Shown here: one piece after another, positions 35,041 to 43,843 of the stretch
Position numbering within the stretch: position 1 is the stretch's first letter
How the letters are laid out: each line of letters begins with the position of its first letter
Program-made: the position numbers and the translations under genes
The notes under the pieces: model-generated
Told to the model about the DNA's origin: nothing
The model's database searches: none
The model's input: only the letters and a program-made list of their open reading frames with translations
Source: Lytechinus variegatus
Lineage: Eukaryota; Echinodermata; Echinoidea; Temnopleuroida; Toxopneustidae
Length of the DNA: 64,000 nt
Direction: 5' to 3'
Assembly: GCF_018143015.1 (NCBI RefSeq)
Contig: NC_054741.1
Span: forward strand, 54,265,048 to 54,329,047

Positions 35041-37406
35041 TATATAAATACAAAGAATGAAGGAGATAACGTACTCGATAAAAACAAAATATCATGGGCC
35101 AAAGCAGACGAGTTAAAGATAACAAAGTAACACGATCTGCCTCATGGATTATCTCGTGTGTCTTTTAATCACTTTGTTTTCAGCAATAAACAGGGCATCC
35201 AGTAATAAACAAACTTCCTTGCACATTTTTCATGGCAGTAATCTTTTGTTTGATTAATGACAATGAGTAAAGATGATCATAAGAGAAATGTCATTTGTCG
35301 GATGTCTAGTTATCATCTTGGTCATGACAGTCCTGCTAAACATGATCTAGAATAACTAGTATTCCTTATTTTACTAGTATAGTAGTATACTCTTTTAAAA
35401 GTAGCGATATTGTTAATGATCAAACGAATGAATCAACAACTAAAGGAATAAACAAATAAACAGCCAAATAACTAAAAAAATATCAATTACAATTATAGTA
35501 ATAGGGGTAAAATAAAAAAAGCTCAACATTATATTTCTTATCCACGTGCAGATATGCGGACACTAAAATGATAAGCACACTCTGTTTAAAATTACCATGA
35601 TTACAAAGGCTTGATTGAATTAAATATGGAAATGAAATAAACCTCACCGTGTTGTCGGAAATAAACTGTATAGATAATTTTTATCGCGTAAATGCGCGAG
35701 ATGATTATGTTTTTTGTCAAAGGTCCGACAATGAACACGCTGAGGGTCGAGTTAGGCTTGTTCTGTGATCTTAGACCATAAATTAATCTTATCCATGGAT
35801 TGATTCAATCTGCCTTCGTGAATTAAGGCATGTCTATATATTGGATGATTCTACCTTCTTTGAAAAGCGCAAAGTACTCTGAAAAAATTAGTGAAATAGT
35901 TCATTCTTTAAGGAGTGAATATATGAAAGAGTGAATATTGAGTTTAAAAAACCTCACTGAGGCCATCCAAAATTTGCACTTTCATTCCAAAATCATCCAT
36001 TTACTAATTCGCTCCTTAGAGACTGAAAATTTTCACCTTTCCTTTGCAAAGTAGGGGTTGGGGACATGGCCAGCAGGGAAAAGGGTCAGTGTATGTGTAT
36101 AGGTAATTTCTTATTAATTCGTTTGAACAGTGTTAATGTGTTATGAAAGCAATTGCTCTGAAAGGGTGTGATTAAGCGACACTTTCTTAAATCTGTAATG
36201 AAATATTTTGAACTTATCTCCTTTGCAAATACATAATTATTATAAGGAAATGTACTTGGTGAAACTCTGAATAACGATCCTTAAATGTATATGACGACGC
36301 AAGACAGTTGTTATTACTTAAAACTTGCAAGTTGTAAATGCATATAAGATGATTGACTCTGAATAAAAGTCCAATTTTGATCATGTTTGTCATTGCTGTA
36401 CGTTATGATTATTACTGCTATTATTATTGATTGATTTTAACTAGCATTCATTGCTTTATTACTGTATAGTTTTGCTTCTTCCCCCACAGAAACCTGGGGG
36501 GGGGATGATTGTACACACCATCCCCCCACCTAAAATTCTGGGGGGGGGATGCATCCCCCCATCCCCCCGCTATCTACGCCCCTGCATACAACTCTTATGA
36601 GTGAATTTGAAATATCAAATTACTTGGAGCAAGTTTTCCAAAATGTAATCATATTTGAAACGTGCTGTATGATCTTATGTTTGCAATGTGTTTATATTAA
36701 AACAATATGGATTGATTTTAAATAATCATAATTGTATGGAAATCCTCATTTTAAATTAGAGATAAATATCAATTATCTCTTTATATGATTATTAATAGAA
36801 ATGTTCGCTAGATTTTTGCATTGGTTCGGGATTTCATATGACGTCGTGTGCATTTGTATTAACTTTGTGTATTTTTAAAATTTGCATTCAAAATTCAACG
36901 TTTCTTAAAATTCATGACAAAAGCTCTAAGATCTAAATTGACAAATGCTTTTACAGAACATATAAAATAAGCAAATAAACAGAATTAAATTACGAAAAAA
37001 TGAAAAAAAAAATCAAATACACATTTGATTCAGGGGCAGTGGAACGGTTTTCAAAGTGTGGGGGGGGGGGCTGAAGCCCCCTCCCCAGCCCCCCGCTTCC
37101 GCGGCCCCTGTGATTATGGTAGAATGATGTTAATTATATTTTACAAGGGTTTCATTTCTTTCCGTTTCTGGGATTGTTTTTTTTTGGGGGGGACATACTT
37201 ACCCCTGGCATAATGAGCCTCTCCACGTCAGCTAACACATCTTTCCATTCATCTGGCTTCTTGGGGGCATCAGAAGGTATCTGGTCGAGCAGGTATCCTG
37301 GAGCAACCTGGGCAAGGGCAGGCCTCTCCTCGATACCGTCCTGGTAACGCGAGATGTAGTCCACCATCTCCTTGCCCCACACACGGAAATCATCGGAAGT
37401 TGTCAT
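14637..37406 (-). CDS. DDC: Aromatic-L-amino-acid decarboxylase (DOPA/5-HTP decarboxylase-like), 11 coding exons
   Basis: A group II PLP-dependent decarboxylase, which makes dopamine, serotonin or trace amines in the cytosol. Exons in coding order: 37203-37406, 28615-28728, 26952-27071, 26274-26408, 25323-25466, 24461-24527, 23843-23937, 23235-23393, 21574-21672, 18372-18473, 14637-14915. All junctions use GT-AG and phases agree, giving 505 residues (family about 480). Seen: substrate loop [15 protein letters not shown] (69-83), HSSVERA with the PLP-stacking His193, Asp272 in [11 protein letters not shown], the PLP lysine at 304 in NFNPHK, and the catalytic-loop Tyr333 in NPAYLKH. Gly353 in PLGRR corresponds to the Gly354 that separates DOPA decarboxylases from histidine decarboxylases (Ser there), and Tyr333 argues against an aldehyde synthase. 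Oddities: HKF replaces HKW beside the lysine, the mobile loop is about two residues short, and there is a hydrophilic tail of roughly 28 residues. Substrate preference is inferred. Confidence 0.93.
15569..17218. mobile_element. Non-autonomous hAT-like element with 8-bp target duplication
   Basis: Ends CAGGGTTGGCG and CGCCAACCCTG are perfect inverted repeats. The flanking TGTCCAAG occurs at 15561-15568 and again at 17219-17226, an exact 8-bp target duplication as in the hAT superfamily. The subterminal regions are rich in ATTTAAATC words. No transposase frame is visible in 1650 bp. Confidence 0.88.
17346..18329. mobile_element. Tc1/mariner-like MITE with TA target duplication
   Basis: Ends CAGTGCGTATCAAAA and TTTTGATACGCACTG, followed inward by AGTTTACACTT on both sides, are inverted. 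TA flanks both ends (17344-17345 and 18330-18331). Removing the element restores the family R text GCGCCTATAGT. About 984 bp; a short frame at 17650-17853 is not recognisable as transposase. Confidence 0.85.
18372..18473 (-). CDS. DDC: Decarboxylase exon 10
   Basis: Acceptor TATCCAG, donor AAAG|GTAGGA, 34 codons in phase 0: [18 protein letters not shown] and [10 protein letters not shown], which match the family C-terminal domain. It lies 12 bases from a family R repeat end. Confidence 0.93.
18842..21300 (+). mobile_element. 5'-truncated CR1/L2-type LINE in a decarboxylase intron
   Basis: Reverse-transcriptase coding remnant (from about 18842, with stops before 18977) followed by a long pyrimidine-rich 3' region. 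It ends in short GAATT repeats at about 21290-21304, the kind of microsatellite tail seen in the CR1/L2 group. The endonuclease domain is missing, as expected for 5' truncation. Inserted antisense to the host gene. Confidence 0.8.
18977..20468 (+). pseudogene. Non-LTR retrotransposon reverse transcriptase, frameshifted
   Basis: The frame open from about 18977 reads STGHDDI, then [59 protein letters not shown] and the catalytic FADD, all classic non-LTR RT motifs. Counting from the ATG at 19100, LDF is at about 91-93 and FADD at 179-182. The frame stops at 20131. The rest of the C-terminal domain continues in another frame (to 20468: [17 protein letters not shown]), so there is one frameshift near 20100. 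Upstream of 18977 further degraded coding sequence is seen. The element is inactive, and clade placement within the CR1/L2 group is inference. Confidence 0.88.
21574..21672 (-). CDS. DDC: Decarboxylase exon 9
   Basis: Acceptor TTCAACAG after a T-rich tract, donor GAAAG|GTAGAC, 33 codons in phase 0. Encodes [20 protein letters not shown] and [13 protein letters not shown]. Gly in PLGRR is the DOPA-decarboxylase-type residue. Confidence 0.94.
22391..22755 (+). mobile_element. tRNA-derived SINE with ATT tail
   Basis: The tRNA-like head has box A TGGTGTAGTGGTT and box B GTTCGAATCCC. A roughly 230-bp body follows, ending AAGCGCTATATAAAAGCGG and an (ATT)n tail. Not a functional tRNA: the head lacks a clean cloverleaf end and continues into the SINE body. 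Confidence 0.85.
22950..23110. repeat. Imperfect (GAT/GTTGAT)n microsatellite
   Basis: A run of GATGATGAT and GTTGAT units on the plus strand, inside decarboxylase intron 8. Long open frames here on both strands are artefacts of the repeat. Confidence 0.85.
23235..23393 (-). CDS. DDC: Decarboxylase exon 8 (PLP lysine)
   Basis: Acceptor AATCTTAG, donor ACAGG|GTAAAG, 53 codons in phase 0. Contains [19 protein letters not shown] with the Schiff-base lysine (residue 304) and [17 protein letters not shown] with the catalytic-loop tyrosine (333). Phe follows the lysine where Trp is usual. Confidence 0.95.
23843..23937 (-). CDS. DDC: Decarboxylase exon 7
   Basis: Acceptor TTTTATAG, donor GTCGAA|GTAAGT, 95 bases (2 + 31 codons). 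Encodes [20 protein letters not shown] and [11 protein letters not shown]. The aspartate of HID contacts the PLP pyridine nitrogen in the family. Confidence 0.95.
24461..24527 (-). CDS. DDC: Decarboxylase exon 6
   Basis: Acceptor CTTTTCAG, donor CAATAT|GTAAGT, 67 bases (22 codons + 1). Encodes [20 protein letters not shown] and PI. The spare base joins GT of exon 7 to make Cys. Confidence 0.94.
24924..25149. mobile_element. MITE family B, uninterrupted copy
   Basis: Ends GTACAGTCTAAAAACAAATC and GACTTGTTTTAAGATTGTAC are inverted. It matches 12727-13106 outside the nested insertion there. Lies in decarboxylase intron 5. Confidence 0.8.
25323..25466 (-). CDS. DDC: Decarboxylase exon 5
   Basis: Acceptor CTCAAAAG directly after a run of 15 C (minus strand), donor GTTTAT|GTAAGA, 48 codons in phase 0. 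Begins [19 protein letters not shown]; the His stacks on PLP in the family. Ends GRIPVY. Confidence 0.93.
25660..25905. repeat. Palindromic repeat related to MITE family C
   Basis: TGACCGTTTCGTGGTAGTTGTC near 25676 is mirrored loosely by GATGAAACTCCGCACCCC near 25885. Boundaries and family membership are approximate. In decarboxylase intron 4. Confidence 0.45.
26274..26408 (-). CDS. DDC: Decarboxylase exon 4
   Basis: Acceptor CCCTCTAAAG after a (CT)n tract, donor GATCAG|GTAGGC, 45 codons in phase 0. Begins [20 protein letters not shown], the family motif that cradles the PLP phosphate, and ends KLVVYTSDQ. Confidence 0.94.
26692..26850. repeat. Palindromic repeat related to MITE family C
   Basis: GACCGTATCATGAAAATTGTC near the left end and GATAACTCTCATGAAACACCCC at the right are inverted, with TGTTTCATGA-type ends shared with 12910-13066. 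Confidence 0.5.
26952..27071 (-). CDS. DDC: Decarboxylase exon 3
   Basis: Acceptor TTGATAG, 40 codons in phase 0, donor ATACAG|GTAAAC. Encodes [20 protein letters not shown] to GGGVIQ, the family active-site helix start. The polypyrimidine tract upstream is a long (CTT/CCT)n microsatellite. Confidence 0.94.
27078..27293. repeat. (GAA/GGA)n purine microsatellite, over 200 bp
   Basis: Almost pure purine on the plus strand (GAA, GGA and a few GCA units), hence CTT/CCT on the coding strand. It abuts the exon 3 acceptor with only about 6 bases between. Poly-Leu, poly-Ser and poly-Glu frames across it are repeat artefacts. Confidence 0.92.
27661..27812 (+). mobile_element. tRNA-derived SINE, 5' fragment
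   Basis: Box A-like TGGTCAAGTGGTTACG and box B GGTTCGAATCC, followed by body text with CAACCCAGGTGAGATG. It is cut off near 27812, where another palindromic sequence begins. Confidence 0.75.
28011..28234. mobile_element. Short hAT-like MITE with 8-bp target duplication
   Basis: The left end CAGGGGCGGAAATC is mirrored by GATTTCCGCCCATG. CTGTCGCA flanks both sides (28003-28010 and 28235-28242) exactly. 224 bp with an internal GGGGGAC/GTCCCCC palindrome. In decarboxylase intron 2. Confidence 0.85.
28615..28728 (-). CDS. DDC: Decarboxylase exon 2
   Basis: Acceptor TTGCCAG, donor TCGTGG|GTGAGT, 38 codons in phase 0. Encodes [20 protein letters not shown] to FSW, the N-terminal substrate-pocket loop of group II decarboxylases. 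Confidence 0.95.
28729..31130. other. Decarboxylase intron 1, 3' part
   Basis: AT-rich intronic DNA without recognisable genes. A short open frame at 30406-30663 begins with a hydrophobic stretch but resembles no family and shows no splice or Kozak support. Confidence 0.5.
31140..32470. repeat. Probable transposon relic with GCGCAAAGCG words
   Basis: GGGGGCGGTACATGCACGCG near 31158 and GGGGAGGGGCTACGCGGCTG near 32442 may be its ends. GCGCAAAGCGTGGAAG (about 31388) and its variant GCGCAAAGCGCGGAAG (32236) recur inside, recalling the element at 6418-7704. Boundaries are uncertain. Confidence 0.35.
32512..32943. mobile_element. MITE family D, copy with clear right end
   Basis: The right end TTTCAGCCCGGAGTACCCC and internal CTTCATGAATATTTAATGAG match family D at 13109-13699 and 63080-63690. 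The left end is unclear. Confidence 0.6.
33143..33777. repeat. Long inverted repeat, arms about 225 bp
   Basis: 33143-33368 and 33552-33777 are nearly identical inverted copies with a 183-bp spacer. Open frames on opposite strands of the two arms translate to almost the same peptide, but only because the arms are copies; no protein family is seen. In decarboxylase intron 1. Confidence 0.9.
34937..36594. mobile_element. hAT-like element with 8-bp target duplication
   Basis: CATACAAC flanks both sides exactly (34929-34936 and 36595-36602). The right end TATCTACGCCCCTG and left end CCGTAGCGTAGACAG are degenerate inverted repeats sharing CGTAGA(T/C)AG. 1658 bp, with an (AT)n run near the left end and G-rich arms at the right; no transposase frame. 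Confidence 0.8.
34987..35035. repeat. (AT)n microsatellite
   Basis: About 24 perfect AT units inside the hAT-like element. Confidence 0.95.
37031..37110. mobile_element. 80-bp G-rich MITE, CAGGGGC(A/C)G family
   Basis: The left end CAGGGGCAGTGGAA is mirrored by TTCCGCGGCCCCTG. TGATT flanks both sides. It is a near-perfect hairpin with G11/C-rich arms and the same family as 2551-2719. It lies about 90 bases from the exon 1 donor. Confidence 0.8.
37203..37406 (-). CDS. DDC: Decarboxylase exon 1 (start codon)
   Basis: Starts at ATG 37404-37406 ([20 protein letters not shown]), matching the family N-terminus, 68 codons, donor CCAGGG|GTAAGT. The frame stays open upstream to 37499, but that part is not family-like and contains a likely acceptor (TTTTAATAG, boundary about 37455). 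The upstream bases are therefore best read as 5'UTR. Confidence 0.93.
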
Positions 37407-37455
37407 GGCAAAGGTAGGAGGTATATGGAGCTTGTTTTGAGTAAGGACTGGTAGT

Positions 37456-38528
37456 CTATTAAAAAAAACCCCATAAAAATCGATATCATTAATATTCATG
37501 GTCTGTAAACATATTATTCACCAACTATATATAACGGTCCCCTCGTTTTTAGGGTAGGCATATTTTAAAGTTTTTTTCGAAAGACTTTTTACCATTAAAA
37601 CAGGGGCAAATAGATATCTTTACAGTGGAACATTTTCAAGAATGCACGCAAAAATCATATCTGTTTTAGGGCTGGGTTAAGCAATCGCATAGGTCTAATT
37701 GATAACAGTTTAGCCCCCCCCCGTTCGATCACACAATATGTTTTTTATCGAAGTGTACGCTAATATTACGTAATGTCATTTAGAAGACAAACACGACTTC
37801 ATAGGTTTTTTATCATTCATTTGGGGGAATTTACCTAGCGTATTTAGGTCTTGTGTCTCTACACGTGGACACAGTAGGCATAATAGCTCCAAATTTGATC
37901 AAAATGATAAAATATACCATTCAAAGAATCATGTTATTCAATAAAATGCATTACATCCTTAATTTCAAAGGAACATCGGGGTGCTAGGTTTCATCCCAGC
38001 TTTCGAAGTTAACAAAAGTGGTATTTTTGGCTAAATCATTGTAGGCCTATCATTTCGATACCATTATTTTCAAGGAATTCCCTTTAACATCATTTTGTTC
38101 GAATCTAGTTTTATGGTCTATATTCCAAAGGTAAGTACTAAAATTATTGACCTTTTTGTTCATGTTACCCTTTCGCTATTCCCTTTCTTAAAAAATTGCA
38201 AGTATATAAAACAAAACATTCCTCTTCAATATTTTGCCTCATTATCCTGATGACGGCAAAAGAGAGAAAGCCTAATCAGGGACTGAAGGAAATTTGTATC
38301 GTTATAGATGTACGCAGGCATCTCACCCAGATACCCGTTATGGGCATATAGTTATACGCATGCACCAGTAAAGAAAATAAAAACCAGTTTTTATCTATCA
38401 ACTTAAGTTTTTCTTTTTTTTAAAGATGAATTTGTAATGAAATGCATTTCTTTTGTCTTTCAATATTTCAATGAGCATTTTTTTCCATTGCAAAAGTAAT
38501 CTCGAGCACATTTTACTGATGTTTTAAA
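37456..38528. other. Upstream of decarboxylase coding start
   Basis: No gene recognised. A non-coding first exon and promoter of the decarboxylase gene may lie here or further upstream; no TATA or initiator could be assigned. Confidence 0.4.
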
Positions 38529-38754
38529 GTTAAGAATTAATATTCGATCTGTAACATGGATGGCCCTATCTTCTTGAATATTAGGAGGGCAAGCTACATC
38601 CTACATAGATGAATGGAGCAAGTTTGAACACAAGAAAGATAAATATAAGTTAAGAATTAATATTCGATCTGTAACATGGATGGCCCTATCTTCTTGAATA
38701 TTAGGAGGGCAAGCTACATCCTACATAGATGAATGGAGCAAGTTTGAACACAAC
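38529..38754. repeat. Two-copy tandem duplication, 120-bp period
   Basis: About 104 bases starting GTTAAGAATTAATATTCG are repeated without visible change at 38529 and 38649. Differences appear only in the GAAAGATAAA spacer. Recent duplication or assembly artefact. Confidence 0.92.
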
Positions 38755-40384
38755 AAGAAGAAAGATAAAAATAACTTCAAACAATATTAAATCACGCAAA
38801 AGAAATGAATAAACACGCCAAACACGACACATAATTTACCTTAAGCACTTTGAGTCTTCCGATTTCAACGCCTTCCAAATCTCTCCTGATTATAATCTCT
38901 TAGAAAAATGAAAGAAATTCAAGCCCTCCGCTTACAATACTCTTACAAAGTCTCGCATACTATGCTGTGCTAGCTTAGAATGGCATCCAACCTGTTGCAG
39001 AAGAAAGAGAAAAGATGCTGTCTCCTCGTATACCATCAAAGTGTGTGAGCATGGTGTGAGCGCACGCGCGCGTGCTCATCCAATGGCGACGATGTACTTG
39101 TGTCAATAAGGGCCCAATCCTTCTTTGCTTGTCAATCCGTCTTATTAATATCGGTGAACGTGTTCCGACTCTCGCTTTGTCAGCTTCTAATTTGGTGTTC
39201 TTAGAAATTGTATTATATAACACGGTTGGGATGATATAACAGGAAATTTGCTTTGGGGAATTGATGGAGAATGATTTTGGTTTCACAAATTATTATCAAG
39301 GGCTATACAAGCTTTCCGCGTAATGATGTGCTAGTATTGCCACAAATATTTTTAATTTCAAAGAATAATTGAATCTTCATCGGAAACGGGGAGTTCATTT
39401 AAACAAACCGATAACGTATCCTGCATGTCATAAGGCGTAACCATTGGTTCCAATAGTCTAGTGGGATTCATCGAATAGAAATTATCAACAACGAGGGAAA
39501 TACAGGGCCGGACGGACAGAAAGTAAATTAAATTTATTTGAAGAAAGAGTTAACAATTTTGTATTTGATTTGCGAATTCCTCTAAGAAAATGTTCGCGTC
39601 CGTAATTTCCTTGGAAAGAATTCGCCAAAACTTCTTAGGCATGTTAGAGCAAATTAACTTTTGGGAACATGATAGCTGTTTTCAGTTAAGATAATTATCA
39701 AAAGAATTCATTTTGGTTTTCATTGGCTCATAAGTGAGAACCACTTTCCTACTACTCTCAGTATGGTAAGAAGATGTCTAACTGATAAATATGCAAGAAT
39801 GACAAAGTAAAACACTGCATTATCTGTTCTATCAAAGCAAACATTTCGATCACACTGACTTCTTTAAATTCATGAAAACCCATTTAGTCAGCAAAAAATA
39901 ACAACAAAATAGAACAAGCGTAAAGAGCTTCGAAATTTCACATAATACTGGCGATTCTGTTTCCTTGTTTTTGGAATAAAATCACATATTGCGAAAAACG
40001 GAAAGATCTTTTAATCCACAGTATAAGGAAGATGGAAAAGAATTGAGGAGGAGGGGCCAGCGAAAGCAGTCCCCATCATAGTTTTAAGAGAAGTGGTATC
40101 TTTCGAATTAAATACTGTAGGTCAACTGTATTTTGAACATCGTAATTTTCATAAAAATTGATTAAAGAACCACGTACGATAGTGAAAGTCTCTGTACCAG
40201 AAACGAGAGGAATTGTAACCATAAGAGACGAATGTAGAGAACAATAGAAGGTGACGAGAATATAGAGAAGATGTTCAGCAGTGATGAATCAGAGAGAAAA
40301 GGATGACGAATAATTATAAAACACAATGATCATGGGTGCCGCTCGGTATTCATTGTTGGGGGTGACTGACACAATTAATGGTTT
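38755..40384. other. Intergenic, no gene recognised
   Basis: AT-rich. An open frame at 38975-39286 on the minus strand has no recognisable domain. Nothing else supported. Confidence 0.45.
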
Positions 40385-40670
40385 CTTTTCAATTGGTCTA
40401 ATTACCAACTCGTCTACTATCATTTGGTCTACCATCAGTTAGTCCACTATCAACATGGTCTTATTGCCATTTCGTTCACTCACCATTTCGTCTAATAACC
40501 AGCTGGTCCAAGCCACTTAATCTATATTTGGACTAATTGGAGCGAAATGAATGAAAGTAAAATGCATATTGGACCAACTGGTTATGAGACGAAATGGTCA
40601 CAGATGAACTGTTGATGGACGGAATGGCATGAAGGTAGACCATGTGATGAGTTGGTAATAGATGAATTGG
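40385..40670. repeat. Palindrome of ATTGGTCTA/GTCTAC words
   Basis: The left half has degenerate tandem words (CAACTCGTCTACTATCA, TTTGGTCTACCATCA, CATTTCGTCTAATAACCAG). The right half has their inverse (CTGGTTATGAGACGAAATGG, GATGAGTTGGTAATAGATGA). The centre is near 40530. Confidence 0.75.
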
Positions 40671-41109
40671 CAATTCACCACACTTATTGTACAACGCCTA
40701 CTTAGCTTGTTGTACGCGATCAAATGGGAGGCTGAATGTTACACATTCGTACCGTTGCACACAAGATCACTCATGCGAAATCTCGCACCATCGCACTCAT
40801 GCCTATTCGCTATTTGTATATTGTTCTCGGTAAGGGATTTTTTTTAAAGATTTAGACGGGTATTTCACCACCATGAACATCATTATCTTCTACTCATTCC
40901 TCGTAATCGTTATCATACTTGTCTTATCAACATTATGTTTTACTGTAAATTATTGGGTGATGATAATACCGGCCACCCCCTTCCTGAAATAAGGGGGGGG
41001 GGTGGATATATCCACCCATCCCTCCCCTCCGGGATATTGTTTGTTTTGTATTTGTCTGTTTATCATATCGACTTTTTGTTGGTAACCTTATCTCTAATGA
41101 CCTTATTAA

Positions 41110-41395
41110 GCAGGGGACATAATCCTACCCTAACCTCTAAACACGTAGTGTTGACTCTTGGGGCAAACATTTTAGTCTTCATTTTTTACACCCTCGCAAA
41201 TTTGACCCTAAACACGTAGCTTTTCTTGCGAAAATAGATACCCCTTTTTTCATTTTTTAAAAATGTTTTGCCACCCTTATTATGTTAGGTACGTAACGTG
41301 CCCTATCTTGAAAAAGACATCCCTTTTACGTGTTTTTTTTTTTTTTTTTGGGGGGGGGCCGCGCATGATATCCACTCGTCAATGTAAGTGCCCCC
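41110..41395. repeat. Partial copy of the CACTCGTCAATGT element
   Basis: Matches the right half of 13939-14455: TTTGACCCTAAACACGTAGC, ACGTAACGTGCCCTATCTTG and TATCCACTCGTCAATGTAAG. The mirrored left end is absent. Confidence 0.7.
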
Positions 41396-42340
41396 CCCCG
41401 GGAGGCACAGATAACAATGGAGATTTAGACAGGTTAAATTGCTAAATGACCTTAATAAACAGGAAACACTTCTAGTTCTGTGTTAAGAAAATGGAACATC
41501 ACACTGCGGAAGGAAAACGGACACTGATAACGAGATACCGAAATACACATTTCGCCTCAAAATATAGGGTATCTGACAAGCAATAAAAAATGGATAAATA
41601 AAACCGGAAGAAAAATGAGGTTATAACTCACAGCAATAGGAATCACTTTCTTGAAGAAAAAAAGTATTTTGACCCCCCCCATTTTTTTTTTAAAGTCCTC
41701 ATATGGAAGATGTGTCCCCCTCCCTCTTCGAATCCGTGCCTGCTCTCACACCATTCTTCTTTGTTTTTATTGTATCTGGATATGTCTCTGTTCCATCCCT
41801 ATGATGATTCCTTATTTCTATTCATTTAAATTCAAATTTTGATTTTGAGGGGGTGGGGGTGACCATGGGTGGCCCCCAAGGGCCATGGCATCGCGTGTAT
41901 AAATAGCTTCGTTTGTACTCTCTTCATTATTTTATTTCACTCCATACACGTCATATCCCATGCATAGATGCACTATAAATATCTCGAAATCAATGATTCT
42001 ACATATATCAAATGAGCCCGCAAATGGGATGAGACGCATTATCGTATGTGTTGTGCGCCACTCCTATATAGACTTTTAAATAAAGCAACAAATCCATTCT
42101 GGGCTACATTAAAAGAAAAAAGGACCTCCGCTGAAACATTTTTTTAAATCTTACATCCTCCACACCATTATTAACATGGGTCTGGCATAGTGACCAACAG
42201 AGAAGGGGGGTGATTAAGACAGGGTGTAATTGCACTAGTGGGGGCTCTTTTTAATCCGACTTCAAGTAAATACCACAAAGCCTGATTATCCACCGATTAC
42301 AACAATTAAGATTGTGTGAGGATACACTAGCGGTCAAAGT

Positions 42341-42428
42341 GTGATGACTTGTATTCACAAAAATGTATAAGTTAAGAAAATTATTTGATGACTAGTATTC
42401 ACAAAAATGTGTAAGTTAAGAAAATTTG
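42341..42428. repeat. Short tandem duplication, about 46 bp
   Basis: TTCACAAAAATGT(A/G)TAAGTTAAGAAAATT occurs twice in a row. The rest of 41400-42930 is gene-free as far as I can see. Confidence 0.75.
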
Positions 42429-42937
42429 CCGTGTAGACATAAGTAAAAAGAGCTCTGAACAAGCGCAGCTGAATATAAAAGCTGCGCTATACATATTAGT
42501 GTTTGTTACTATTTGTTCAGGGGCACATATGTATTTCAATCAATAATGCAATCTCAATTAATCAAAAATCAACTAATAACCGATCAATCAACCGACCATT
42601 CAATGAATTAATCAATAAACCAATCGATTGATTAATTAATTGATCAATTATTTTTCTTAATTTTTATTTCATACATCTTGTTAATATTTCATTTTATAAT
42701 TGCTGAAACGCATTAGTATTAATTTATAGTATCTGTAGTATTTGATGTATAATTTGTATAATCATATTTGTTATGGGTTTAGTGTACAATTTATGTTTCA
42801 AATAGTTTGTACAAATTGCTTATGGAATGTGTATTTTGATTTGAGAGAATACTATAAAACATCCTTAAAAAATTAATTAACTTGTCCAACCATCCAATTA
42901 ATTAAACAATAAACTATCGATGAACCATTATTATAGT

Positions 42938-43105
42938 GGAGTTGCCACAGCCAAGTGGTTTTAGGAAAGTCCGGGGTTCGATCCCCGGCCCCGATGCCTG
43001 TGAGCAAGGCATTTAATCGACAATGCTCTTCTACCCTGCATTCAAAGGAAATGGAAATGCTATACGCATTCTTAGGTGTGTGTTTTTTTAACTACAACTA
43101 GGTGT
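42938..43105 (+). mobile_element. tRNA-derived SINE fragment
   Basis: Box A-like CAGCCAAGTGGTT, box B GGGTTCGATCCCC (about 42974-42986) and the body word TGTGAGCAAGGCATTTAATC. An inverse relative lies at 56236-56353. Confidence 0.75.
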
Positions 43106-43843
43106 GTTTAAAAAATATTCGGCCAACCAATCAACTCATCAATCAATCTACTCACCAACCAACCAATCAAACAAACAATAACAGATTATTCAAACACACT
43201 CTTATATAATGAGAAAAATACTCCGCACAAAACGATGTTTATAAATCTTTGTCTTTATTATTACTGAAAATAAAATAAAAATATCTTCATCATTATTCAA
43301 TACAGTTCTGTTCACACAAATGAAATCTTTTAGTTTCATACAAAATAGAAAATTAATCAAAATATTGCAATTACAGGAGTAGTAATATCTCCAAACAAAT
43401 AAATTCAATGCAAAATGCAAGATAAGGAACAGTGACACACATGAAACCAATTTCAATTGTAATAAATCTTCAATTCATAAAAATAGTACCGTTTATACTG
43501 TAGCAAGACTTATTTTTTGCTGGTAAGAATATTTAGAAAAGAAAAAAAGAAAAAGAAAATTGTGATGCCAAGAACCCTAATAATTACCCTTTTTAATCGT
43601 TCCTACATGTACATCACTATGAGTAACATCAAATAGAATATATTACCCTCTGATTAGAAAATAGGTTCTGTATTTAATATAAGAACATACAATTGCATTG
43701 TGAGATGGCAAGACAGGGAAAAATATATCTTCAGTTCCCCCAGAACGGATTTCCAAGTTTAGCATTTATGTTCCCCCAAAGAAACCATTTGCAAATTCAA
43801 AGACTTGTTTCTTTTGTCCTAGAAGATTGTATGTAAGACACAT

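Noticed and set aside
14637..37406. Histidine decarboxylase or aromatic aldehyde synthase identity
   Set aside because: Gly in PLGRR (Ser in histidine decarboxylase) and the catalytic-loop Tyr (Phe in aldehyde synthases) favour an aromatic amino-acid decarboxylase. The length lacks the long histidine decarboxylase tail.
37404..37499. Upstream in-frame start for the decarboxylase (residue 1 at 37499)
   Set aside because: The extra 31 residues do not resemble the family N-terminus, and a likely acceptor lies between.
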